Source: Fimenecus sp964614605 (GTDB lineage: Bacteria; Bacillota; Clostridia; Oscillospirales; Acutalibacteraceae). From it: a DNA stretch of 5,225 bases. The notes beneath the pieces were generated by a model. That model did not search any database, had not been told where the DNA came from, and was given only the letters and a program-made list of their open reading frames with translations. The DNA lies in NCBI GenBank assembly GCA_964614605.1, contig CAZTLU010000097.1, positions 1-5,225 on the forward strand, in the 5' to 3' direction. The position numbers and the translations under genes are program-made. Of this stretch, positions 1 to 5,225 are shown in pieces; the stretch's first letter is position 1; each line of letters opens with the position of its first letter.

Positions 1-13
1 TACCACTAAATAC

Positions 14-43
14 AAAAAAAGCCCAGCTTTTGCTAGACTTTTT
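14..43 (-). terminator. Rho-independent terminator of the glycosidase operon
   Basis: Read on the minus strand, AGTCTAGC (39-32), an AAAA loop (31-28) and GCTGGGCT (27-20) form an 8-bp stem followed at once by a T-run (20-14). Two of the pairs are G-U wobbles. On the plus strand the same two positions would be C-A mismatches, so the hairpin is clearly stronger as a minus-strand RNA. It lies about 25 bases past the stop codon of the last minus-strand gene, the expected place for the operon terminator. The stem can be lengthened by A-U pairs between 40-43 and 16-19, which would use part of the T-run. Confidence 0.75.
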
Positions 44-54
44 CGACAAACTGT

Positions 55-84
55 AAGGAACTCTCAAATCGAGAGTTCCTTTTT
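55..84 (+). terminator. Perfect 11-bp hairpin with plus-strand T-run, overlapping the end of the glycosidase gene
   Basis: AAGGAACTCTC (55-65) and GAGAGTTCCTT (71-81) are perfect complements around a 5-base loop, and Ts run on from 80 to 84. On the plus strand this is a typical intrinsic terminator, which would serve a plus-strand gene entering from the left edge. On the minus strand no T-run follows, so it would act there only as an RNA end-stabilising stem, if at all. The stem contains the last codons and the TGA stop (66-64) of the minus-strand glycosidase. No gene is visible in positions 1-54. Confidence 0.6.
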
Positions 85-1503
85 CATTTTGCATTTTGTA
101 TTCACTACTACTTTTTGTCCTTTATCCTTATCACCAAATCTGCAAACCCATTTTATCGGCTTTTCTCCTTTATTTGTAAGCTCGGCGGTGTTTTTTGTGA
201 GTGTAATATCAACTCGGTGTTTACCAAACACCAAATCTGTGAGTGTTATTTCGTTGATTTCTTGTGGAAAATGCGGACAGGTTGTGATTTCCCCCTTTGC
301 CGTATTCACATCAACACCCATAAGCCCGCAGACCGTTTGGCTTAAAAATGTAAAAGAAATTTCGGGATAATCTCCGTTGGCGCCCTGCGTTTGATGCTCG
401 TGGGGCAAGTCTTTTTGCTCAATTATGTGCTTCATCCAGTACCACGCGCGGTCATTCTGAAAATACGGAAAGAAAACCTCGGGCAGATATGTAAGACTTT
501 CAATATTATCCTCTCTTGTAAGAGGATTTTTTTCTTTATTGAAAATGTAGTCAAGAAGCTTGTCGTTGCGTTCGCCCTGCTCCGTTATTTCTTTTAATGG
601 AATAAAAACCAACGACGCGCCGCCGTGAATTTCTTTGCCGATTTTGTGCCACTTGTAATGCTTTCTACCTTTATTATCAATAGCGTAGCAGTATTTGTCG
701 CTATTGGGCACAACGCTCCACTCATTATTGAAATATTTTTTCAGATTTTGGGCTCTTTCAATCTGCTTTTCTGCTTTTGCATTTTCACCTCTGATTTTCA
801 GCATTTCGGCATAGCAAAGCAAAGCTTTATACATTGCGGCAATACTGTCGCCCGCCTCAGCGGCATGAAAGCCCCGTTCGTTATAGGTTGAACTGCCGTC
901 AAAAATATCGCCCTTACCCTCGGGGATGCCATTCTTTTCCTTTAAAATTATGCCGTCTTGATTTTCAATAAAATCACTCATTATTTTATCGCAAAACTCC
1001 GACGAAACGGTTATATAATTCATATCCCCCGTCCATTTATAAAGAGTGTATGCCGTTTCAACAAGCTCAAACTGTGCGGTAATTTCGCGGACAAATCGGG
1101 TAAGATTTGGGGTATCCATATAATAAACACTGTTGTCAAAATTAAACGCCCAGGGTGCATAATATCCCGATTCTTTACTTGCGTTTGTCACAAAGGTGCT
1201 GAACATATTGTAAAGCTCTTCGTCAAGCCCCGCCAAATGCGCGCCCTTGGCTTGATGAACAAAGTCGCGGATATAATAAGCCGTACGGTCAAAATACCCC
1301 GCCCAAAAGCAAGGCTTATAATCGCGCGGCTGCGCCCAATCGGCGTCGGGTGAGGTGAGCACCACACCGTCGGGACCGTACCAGCCGTTTTCACCCTTGT
1401 TTATTGCACCATTTTTTGTACCTGTCACAACGAATTGCGGGATTTTGTTTATAGCCCATTGAAAAGCTTGTTCAAGAAATTTGTTGTCACTTTTTAATTT
1501 CAT
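64..1503 (-). CDS. Cytoplasmic six-hairpin (alpha/alpha-6 barrel) glycosidase-like protein, substrate unknown
   Basis: The 479-residue protein looks like a member of the six-hairpin glycosidase superfamily, which includes trehalase-, rhamnosidase- and glucoamylase-like enzymes. Visible features are an N-terminal aromatic and acidic block (FWAGYFDRTAYYIRDFVHQ, 66-84), a FELVETAYTLYKWTGD segment (145-160) typical of the barrel helices, an acidic DIFDGSSTYNERG stretch (199-211) and HEHQTQGANGDYPEISFT (368-385). A short C-terminal beta domain (about 400-479) includes the FPQEINEITLTDLVFG type of segment that closes such enzymes. Candidate catalytic acids are in the 72-80, 199-210 and 378-381 blocks, but I cannot assign them. 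There is no signal peptide, so it should be cytoplasmic. It follows the alpha-galactosidase by 56 bases on the same strand, so they are probably co-transcribed. The ATG at 1503 is the only plausible start, but it has no good ribosome binding site and sits 15 bases after a GC-rich palindrome. The superfamily call is fairly safe; the exact family and substrate are not known to me. Confidence 0.75.
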   Translation of the reverse strand: MKLKSDNKFLEQAFQWAINKIPQFVVTGTKNGAINKGENGWYGPDGVVLTSPDADWAQPRDYKPCFWAGYFDRTAYYIRDFVHQAKGAHLAGLDEELYNMFSTFVTNASKESGYYAPWAFNFDNSVYYMDTPNLTRFVREITAQFELVETAYTLYKWTGDMNYITVSSEFCDKIMSDFIENQDGIILKEKNGIPEGKGDIFDGSSTYNERGFHAAEAGDSIAAMYKALLCYAEMLKIRGENAKAEKQIERAQNLKKYFNNEWSVVPNSDKYCYAIDNKGRKHYKWHKIGKEIHGGASLVFIPLKEITEQGERNDKLLDYIFNKEKNPLTREDNIESLTYLPEVFFPYFQNDRAWYWMKHIIEQKDLPHEHQTQGANGDYPEISFTFLSQTVCGLMGVDVNTAKGEITTCPHFPQEINEITLTDLVFGKHRVDITLTKNTAELTNKGEKPIKWVCRFGDKDKGQKVVVNTKCKMKKELSI

Positions 1504-1515
1504 ATCATTAAACTT

Positions 1516-1542
1516 TACGGCGGGAGCATAGCCCCCGCCCTA
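1516..1542. repeat. Short GC-rich palindrome, probable dispersed intergenic repeat
   Basis: GGCGGGAGC (1519-1527), an ATA loop and GCCCCCGCC (1531-1539) form a 9-bp stem with one imperfect pair (a G-U wobble on the minus strand). It is flanked by TA on each side, after a C-C mismatch. It is far richer in GC than the surrounding sequence, which suggests an inserted REP-like or MITE-like unit and not an evolved terminator; no T-run follows on either strand. It lies between the alpha-galactosidase stop and the next start codon, so it could tune readthrough or RNA stability between the two genes. The dispersed nature is inferred from composition and form, as only one copy is in the window. Confidence 0.55.
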
Positions 1543-1559
1543 CATTTCATAAGATAGAT

Positions 1560-3348
1560 TTATTTCGCCTTGATTTTAATTATCTTGTTATATCCCATTC
1601 CGCGAATTGTGAGCGGTATTCCTACATTTTTAAGGTATGCGCCGGATTTTTCATATTCCTTATCATTCAGAGTAAATTTATAAACCGTGTCATCATCAAG
1701 TCCCTCAAACTTAAAAGGAACCTCTTTTTTCATAAAGCGTGTAACACTTGATGAGATAAATGCCACGGATTCTTTTTTATCTTCACTTACATAGTGATTG
1801 AAAAGGATTTCGTCGCGGTCGGGGTCAAGNNNNNNNNNNNNNNNNNNNNNNNNNNNNNNNNNNNNNNNNNNNNNNNNNNNNNNNNNNNNNNNNNNNNNNN
1901 NNNNNNNNNNNNNNNNNNNNNNNNNNNNNTGTGTGTCTGTACCAAAGCTCTTGTGGACAGTCAAGATTTTCGGCACCTGTTTCTGAAAGTGGTCGGTTCA
2001 TATCCCATTTAATATATTTGATATTGTGTTCAGTGAGCATTGTGTCCATACATTCAAAAATGTATTCCTGAACATCTTCTCTTGTCATATTAAGCACTAA
2101 CTGATGACGAAGCTCGTGTGCGGTGCGGGTGTCATAATGATAAGCCCAATCAGGATGTGCACGGAACAAGTCGGAATCAGGATTTACCATTTCAGGCTCA
2201 AACCAGAGACCAAAATCCATTCCGAGCTTGTTAACATTCTTAATAAGCTCGTCAATTCCTTTAGGGAACTTTTTCTTGTTTACAACCCAGTCGCCAAGAC
2301 CTGCTCTGTCGTGATTACGAGCACCAAACCAGCCGTCATCCATAACGAAAAGCTCAACGCCCATTGCAGCCGCAAGTTTTGCAAGTTTTGTCTGGTCTTT
2401 TGTGTTAACATCAAATTCTGTTGCTTCCCAAGAATTATAAAGAACCGGCAAAATCTTGTCATTAAACTGTTTTGGCAACACATGATTGATTGCAAATCTG
2501 TTCATCTGACGGCTCATTTCACCAAAGCCCTGTGATGAATATCCACAGAACACAAATGGTGTTGTGAAAGTCTCGTTTGCCTTTAATTCATATTTAAAAT
2601 CGTGGTCACTAACACCCAATGAAATTCGTGTTGCATAGAAAAGGTCACGAGTGCAAAGCACCTTGAAATTGCCACTGTAAGCAAGTGAGCCAAAATAAAC
2701 ATCACCCTGATTTTCGTCAGCATTCTGATATGCTATGAAATATGGTGACTGATTGTGTCCGCTTGTGCCACGTTTACTGTCAAATACAAGTGCACCACCC
2801 TCAAGGGTTGATTCTGTTTCAACATATTCACCACCCCAAGAACCATTTGTGTTTTTGAATGTGTATGGATATTGAGATGGAAGTGTTAACTCAGCAGAGA
2901 AAGCTCTGTCAAGAATAATCTTTTCGTTACCTGTGTTTTTGATTTCAGCCCAACGAGTAATAATATCGTCATTATCCTGCACTCTATATTTAAGTGAGAT
3001 TTCTAAAGGATAAACCTTATCTTTAAGTGTTACGGTGAGAATATTATCTTCTGCTTTTGCATCAACAAACCGAAGTTCAATTTCACGGCATTTGTCAGGA
3101 AACTGCACTTTTAAATCGCTTTCACGATACATTGTTCCGCCAAAAACTGTAAATTCCTGACGAGCCATATCAAGCTCGGTATGATTTGAATTTTCGTGCC
3201 AGATATCCTTTGCCGAATAGTCGGCAAGAATGCATTTTTTACCCCAATGAATGTGTCGGTTATAGCCGTTTTTATCAACGCCCAACACATAATGGGTGTT
3301 TTTTGTTTCAAGCACAAAAATATTATCTTCACAAATATGGATTGACAT
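1560..3348 (-). CDS. Alpha-galactosidase, glycoside hydrolase family 36 (interrupted by an assembly gap)
   Basis: This enzyme removes terminal alpha-1,6-linked galactose from sugars such as melibiose, raffinose and stachyose by a retaining mechanism. Before the gap 473 residues are visible: an N-terminal beta-sandwich (to about 290) with the HIHWG motif (32-36) and RGTSGHNQSPYF (193-204), then a (beta/alpha)8 barrel with NSWEAT (305-310), FVMDDGWFG (334-342), LGDWVVN (351-357), GLWFEPEMV (380-388) and YIKWDMNR (445-452). D449 in KWDMNR is the expected nucleophile. After the gap 89 residues of the C-terminal beta domain are visible, with VSEDK, GLDDDTVYKF and the SGAYLKNVGIPL block. The part holding the acid/base Asp (SDNTD type motif) and the FESC/GGGRFD motif is missing. 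The ATG at 3348 is preferred over an upstream in-frame TTG because AAGGGGG lies 7 bases before it. There is no signal peptide, so it is cytoplasmic. It heads a minus-strand operon divergent from an AraC-type regulator. The family call is near certain; the exact natural substrate is not. Confidence 0.95.
1830..1929. other. Assembly gap of 100 Ns inside the alpha-galactosidase gene
   Basis: Exactly 100 Ns replace the sequence between the barrel and the C-terminal domain of the alpha-galactosidase. On both flanks a codon boundary falls right at the gap edge in the gene's own frame (1930 upstream, 1829 downstream), so an intact gene needs a gap length divisible by three, which 100 is not. Compared with the usual length of bacterial GH36 enzymes (about 730 residues), roughly 130-170 residues are absent. 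The true gap is therefore probably nearer 400-500 bases, and 100 is a placeholder. The reading-frame break is an artefact, not a mutation. Confidence 0.95.
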
Positions 3349-3355
3349 ATAAAAT

Positions 3356-3362
3356 CCCCCTT
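3356..3362 (-). promoter_or_regulatory. Ribosome binding site of the alpha-galactosidase gene
   Basis: On the minus strand AAGGGGG is followed by ATTTTAT (7 bases) and the ATG at 3348. It decides the start: an in-frame TTG at 3366 lies upstream of this site and has none of its own. Confidence 0.75.
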
Positions 3363-3389
3363 GCAATTCATAACTTTTTATATTATCAT
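3361..3389 (+). promoter_or_regulatory. Predicted sigma-A promoter of the AraC-family regulator
   Basis: TTGCAA (3361-3366) and TATCAT (3384-3389) are separated by 17 bases. They match the -35 and -10 consensus at four and five of six positions. Transcription would start near 3396, giving a leader of about 60 bases before the ATG at 3455. It occupies nearly the same DNA as the predicted alpha-galactosidase promoter, so both are unlikely to be bound by polymerase at once. Confidence 0.55.
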
Positions 3390-3390
3390 T

Positions 3391-3419
3391 AAAATATCAC
3401 TTTTTCGAGCATTCGTAAA
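3391..3419 (-). promoter_or_regulatory. Predicted sigma-A promoter of the alpha-galactosidase operon
   Basis: On the minus strand TTTACG (3419-3414) and TATTTT (3396-3391) are 17 bases apart. Both boxes are imperfect, as is common for a promoter that needs an activator. Transcription would begin near 3384, about 35 bases before the start codon. The AT-rich stretch offers other possible -10 boxes (for example TATAAA closer to the gene), so this assignment is tentative. Confidence 0.4.
3402..3419. promoter_or_regulatory. Inverted repeat, candidate operator between divergent genes
   Basis: TTTTCGA (3402-3408) and TCGTAAA (3413-3419) are inverted copies with one mismatch around a 4-base spacer. 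The repeat covers the predicted -35 box of the alpha-galactosidase promoter and lies just past the predicted start of the regulator transcript. A protein bound here could control both. AraC-type regulators more often bind direct repeats, so the binder may be a different protein; the assignment to the adjacent regulator is inference from position. Confidence 0.4.
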
Positions 3420-3440
3420 GCGGTTTTGTGAATAAAAATG

Positions 3441-3446
3441 TTAGGA
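3441..3446 (+). promoter_or_regulatory. Ribosome binding site of the AraC-family regulator
   Basis: TTAGGA is followed by 8 bases and the ATG at 3455. This favours 3455 over the in-frame GTG at 3428, which has only a weak purine stretch before it. The longer form would add nine residues. Confidence 0.6.
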
Positions 3447-3454
3447 ATATAACT

Positions 3455-4261
3455 ATGATAGAGAATTTTAAAAATTTTTTCACTCTTGTTAATGAAAGTG
3501 ACCCTTTAAAAGTGCTTATGGTGGGCGAAACCTATTGTGACGAGCATTTTAATATTGTCCGCGAGTGCTCCGACCTTAACGCACTTGAATTTATAATCAG
3601 TGGTAGCGGAACTCTCGACATTGAGGGGCAACACCTTGTGCCCGATGCAGATGATGTGTTCTTTTTAAAGGTGGGCACAGAGCATCAATACAAAGCCGAT
3701 GCCAATGACCCTTGGCATAAATACTGGATTGTATTTGACGGCCCGCTTGCCGACGCTCTGATTAACTACTATCTGCCCAAGGATACATATCTTTTCGAAA
3801 ACTGCAATGTGAAAAAATATTTTGAAGAGATTTTTGAGATTTCCCGCGAGAATATTCCTTATGACAGAATGGTCAGTAAAATCACCATTTGCCTGATGCA
3901 CATTTTTATGTATATCCACAATCGCGTTCAGCTTGACAGTGAAGATTTGCCCGATATTATCAGAAAAAAGCTTGACGAATCTGTTGAAAATGAGTTCAAC
4001 CTTGAAAAGCTCTGTAAAGATGTCAGCTACTCAAAAAACTATGTCATAAATGTTTTCAAAAATAAATACAGGGTAACACCCTATCAGTATTTTCTTGAAC
4101 GGAAAATTGACACGGCAAAGGCTTATCTTGTGCATACAAATATGAGTGTGGGCGATATTGCGAAAAAGCTACATTACTCTGACCAGCAATATTTTTCATA
4201 TTGCTTTAAAACTACAGTGGGTGTTTCGCCGCTGGAATACAGAAAAAAGACAAGAAAATAA
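3455..4261 (+). CDS. AraC-family transcriptional regulator with N-terminal cupin sensor domain
   Basis: A 268-residue regulator. The N-terminal half is the AraC-type cupin, seen as the LEFIISGSGTLDIEGQ strand pair (44-59), DDVFFLKVGTEHQY (66-79) and WHKYWIVFDG (87-96), which normally binds the inducing sugar. A helical linker follows (about 117-175). The C-terminal domain carries two helix-turn-helix motifs: the first around 182-203 (FNLEKLCKDVSYSKNYVINVF type) and the second at about 230-253, with SVGDIAKKLHYSDQQYFSYCFK, then the signature end GVSPLEYRK (256-264). It is transcribed away from the alpha-galactosidase gene across a short shared control region, the usual sign of a local activator of that operon. 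I infer an alpha-galactoside or galactose-related inducer. Its stop codon lies inside its own terminator stem. The family is very clear; the ligand is not shown by sequence. Confidence 0.95.
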   Translation: MIENFKNFFTLVNESDPLKVLMVGETYCDEHFNIVRECSDLNALEFIISGSGTLDIEGQHLVPDADDVFFLKVGTEHQYKADANDPWHKYWIVFDGPLADALINYYLPKDTYLFENCNVKKYFEEIFEISRENIPYDRMVSKITICLMHIFMYIHNRVQLDSEDLPDIIRKKLDESVENEFNLEKLCKDVSYSKNYVINVFKNKYRVTPYQYFLERKIDTAKAYLVHTNMSVGDIAKKLHYSDQQYFSYCFKTTVGVSPLEYRKKTRK

Positions 4262-4295
4262 CGGTGAGTGCATGCATAACTCACCGTTATTTTTT
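4258..4295 (+). terminator. Strong bidirectional rho-independent terminator between convergent genes
   Basis: ATAACGGTGAGT (4258-4269) and ACTCACCGTTAT (4279-4290) form a perfect 12-bp stem around a 9-base loop, followed by six Ts (4290-4295). On the minus strand the stem is followed by TTTCTT, so it can also end the convergent YhcH-family transcript, whose stop is at 4314. The regulator's TAA stop (4259-4261) is part of the 5' arm. Confidence 0.9.
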
Positions 4296-4313
4296 ACTTA
4301 AGGTGAGTATAGG

Positions 4314-4760
4314 CTAAACCTTAACCTTTACTACTACCTTACGACAGGTCATAGCCTTGTTATTTGTGGCAACGCCGGGGCAGTGCAAATCGTTGGGATA
4401 AAGCACCATAAAGCTACCCTCAATGAGTGTCATAGCCTCGGTTTTGCACTCATAAAACCAAACATCGTTTTCGGGGATTGCTTGTGTTTCTATCTTTTCA
4501 CAAGAAATAGGTGCAACGCCGATAAGCTCCTCACCCTCAACCATAAACTGAATATCAATATACTTTTTATGAGCCTCTGCAATAGTCTTCGCGGGGGCGG
4601 TATCATAAGATTGCACCATATAATAAATATCATTACCCTCAAGCTCATATCGGCCTAATTCCATTTGAGAAAAATCGGTCTCCGCAAGAAATTTAAGAGC
4701 GGTATAAACCCTGCCTAAGCCTTTGTAATTTTTAATGTTTTCCAATGTGTCAAAAATCAT
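4314..4760 (-). CDS. YhcH/YjgK/YiaL family protein (EbgC-like sugar-handling accessory)
   Basis: A 148-residue, single-domain, cupin-like protein of the family that includes YhcH (sialic acid operon), EbgC (beta subunit of evolved beta-galactosidase) and TabA. Family marks are the AEAHKKYIDIQFMVEGEE block (61-78), the WFYE segment (101-104), FMVLYPNDLHCPGVA (117-131) and the KVVVKV end (141-146). E62, H64 and H126 sit where family members carry the residues of a putative metal and sugar site. Roles proposed for relatives are sugar isomerase or anomerase activity, or support of a partner glycosidase; none is proven for this gene. The ATG at 4760 is chosen over an in-frame GTG at 4769 because GGGTGA lies 5 bases before it. 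The gene is convergent with the regulator, shares its terminator, and has its own promoter, so it may not be in the same regulon as the alpha-galactosidase. Confidence 0.9.
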   Translation of the reverse strand: MIFDTLENIKNYKGLGRVYTALKFLAETDFSQMELGRYELEGNDIYYMVQSYDTAPAKTIAEAHKKYIDIQFMVEGEELIGVAPISCEKIETQAIPENDVWFYECKTEAMTLIEGSFMVLYPNDLHCPGVATNNKAMTCRKVVVKVKV

Positions 4761-4765
4761 ATTTA

Positions 4766-4771
4766 TCACCC
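4766..4771 (-). promoter_or_regulatory. Ribosome binding site of the YhcH-family gene
   Basis: On the minus strand GGGTGA is followed by TAAAT and the ATG at 4760. The alternative GTG start overlaps the site itself, so it is unlikely to be used. Confidence 0.6.
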
Positions 4772-4777
4772 GAAATC

Positions 4778-4806
4778 AATATACCAAATTGACACCAAAA
4801 AGTCAA
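4778..4806 (-). promoter_or_regulatory. Near-consensus sigma-A promoter of the YhcH-family gene, with a palindrome over the -35 box
   Basis: On the minus strand TTGACT (4806-4801) and TATATT (4783-4778) are 17 bases apart, each matching the consensus at five of six positions. Transcription would start near 4771, so the leader would be only about 11 bases and would begin at the ribosome binding site. ATTGAC (4788-4793) and GTCAAT (4802-4807) form a 6-bp inverted repeat around 8 bases. This covers the -35 box and is a possible repressor site. The promoter lies directly after the stop of the upstream gene. Confidence 0.7.
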
Positions 4807-4817
4807 TAAATCAGGCT

Positions 4818-5225
4818 TTATAAAAATTGACGCATCTGAATTGTCAAATCTTCTTCAAGATTTATAAGCCTTTTGCAGATGTCCTTTGAGCTTTCGTCTG
4901 CCGCCACATACTTATTAAGGTATTTATTAAGGGATTTTACCCCCATATTGCACCCGTCGGTAATCAAATCTGCAATTGTGTGGTCGGATTCATTCATAAC
5001 AAGCTTCATATTGGTTTTCATCCACGACATACCTTTTGCCATGGGATTTGGCTCCTTGCCCTCGTCACGGTATCGGTCAAGAAGCTCCTGCAACTCTTTG
5101 TCAAGCTTGTTGTGTTCTTCCTTGCAATCTTCAAGGTCTTTTTTGAGCCTGTCAGCTTTAACGTAAGGAAGCACATCATCAATAGCCGAAACGCCCATTT
5201 TAATACCCGCATCGCACTCGCGAAG
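4818..5225 (-). CDS. Small all-helical protein of unknown function, 5' end outside the window
   Basis: I do not recognise a named family. The visible 135 codons stay open to the window edge. An ATG at 5198 would give 126 residues, but nine in-frame codons before it (LRECDAGIK) continue the same amphipathic helix pattern, so the true start is probably beyond 5225. The protein is rich in Lys, Glu, Asp and Leu, with no signal peptide or membrane segment. Numbering from Met 5198, helices are likely at about 1-46, 53-70, 72-98 and 103-126, separated by a conserved-looking loop GKEPNPMAKGMSW (47-59). The first and last parts resemble each other (MGVSAIDDVL at 1-10 and MGVKSLNKYL at 85-94, each followed by a helix ending in EL or FL). 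This suggests a duplicated helical hairpin forming a four-helix bundle, similar in shape to ferritin-like or DUF2383-type proteins but without their di-iron ExxH pairs. It is on the same strand as the YhcH-family gene, 57 bases upstream, with no terminator between. Confidence 0.7.
   Translation of the reverse strand, partial: LRECDAGIKMGVSAIDDVLPYVKADRLKKDLEDCKEEHNKLDKELQELLDRYRDEGKEPNPMAKGMSWMKTNMKLVMNESDHTIADLITDGCNMGVKSLNKYLNKYVAADESSKDICKRLINLEEDLTIQMRQFL

Noticed and set aside
958..1353. Plus-strand open frame of 131 codons
   Set aside because: It lies entirely opposite the glycosidase gene, its translation is low in complexity of known motifs and it has no ribosome binding site. It is a shadow of the real gene.
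1560..1829. A separate small gene downstream of the alpha-galactosidase
   Set aside because: The 89 residues match the C-terminal beta domain of GH36 enzymes (VSEDK, GLDDDTVYKF, LKNVGIPL). The apparent frame change comes from the 100-N placeholder.
2104..2535. Plus-strand open frame of 143 codons
   Set aside because: It lies opposite the conserved catalytic barrel of the alpha-galactosidase, is rich in Cys, Phe and Ile as antisense frames often are, and has no plausible start signal.
3349..3366. TTG at 3366 as the start of the alpha-galactosidase
   Set aside because: The ribosome binding site AAGGGGG lies downstream of the TTG and serves the ATG at 3348. Translation from the TTG would read through the site.
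3428..3454. GTG at 3428 as the start of the AraC-family regulator
   Set aside because: The ATG at 3455 has TTAGGA at good spacing and the extra nine residues do not resemble family members. The GTG has only a weak upstream purine stretch. It cannot be fully excluded.
4776..4790. GGTATA near the YhcH-family promoter as a NanR-type (sialic acid) operator
   Set aside because: Only one copy is present, where NanR needs repeated GGTATA units, and it overlaps the -10 box, where such letters arise by chance. No other sialic acid gene is in the window.
1..5225. CRISPR array, tRNA or rRNA gene, transposase, phage or defence genes
   Set aside because: I saw no regularly spaced repeats, cloverleaf-like or rRNA sequence, and no protein with motifs of mobile or defence systems. 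The window reads as an ordinary sugar-use locus.

Overview
The window is AT-rich DNA. Its gene style and protein families (a cupin/AraC regulator, a cytoplasmic GH36 alpha-galactosidase, a YhcH-family protein, strong AGGAGG-like ribosome binding sites and TTGACA/TATAAT-like promoters) suggest a low-GC Firmicute, most likely a gut Clostridia member (Oscillospiraceae or Lachnospiraceae type). The run of exactly 100 Ns at 1830-1929 is a scaffold gap, so the sequence is probably a draft or metagenome assembly. The taxonomic placement is inference.

Layout, left to right. Positions 14-43 hold a rho-independent terminator that works on the minus strand, and 55-84 a second hairpin whose T-run lies on the plus strand. 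A minus-strand pair follows: a GH36 alpha-galactosidase (start 3348, end 1560, interrupted by the gap), then a six-hairpin-type glycosidase of unknown specificity (1503 to 64). They are separated by 56 bases that carry a GC-rich palindrome. An intergenic region of about 106 bases (3349-3454) carries overlapping divergent promoters and an inverted repeat. To its right an AraC-family regulator reads on the plus strand (3455-4261) and ends inside a strong bidirectional terminator (4258-4295). Convergent to it, on the minus strand, is a YhcH/EbgC-family gene (4760-4314) with its own near-consensus promoter. Upstream of that, a small helical protein of unknown function runs off the right edge (4818 to beyond 5225).

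Reading of the locus: the regulator is divergent from the alpha-galactosidase and their predicted promoters overlap, the usual arrangement for a local sugar-responsive activator of a glycosidase operon. Neither glycosidase has a visible signal peptide, so both should act in the cytoplasm on imported oligosaccharides (for example raffinose-family or other alpha-galactosides). No transporter lies in the window. The YhcH-type protein is probably another sugar-handling accessory, but it has its own promoter and may belong to a different regulon. There is no clear sign of a wholly new system. The most open points are the substrate of the second glycosidase, the overlapping control region, and the small internally repeated protein at the right edge.
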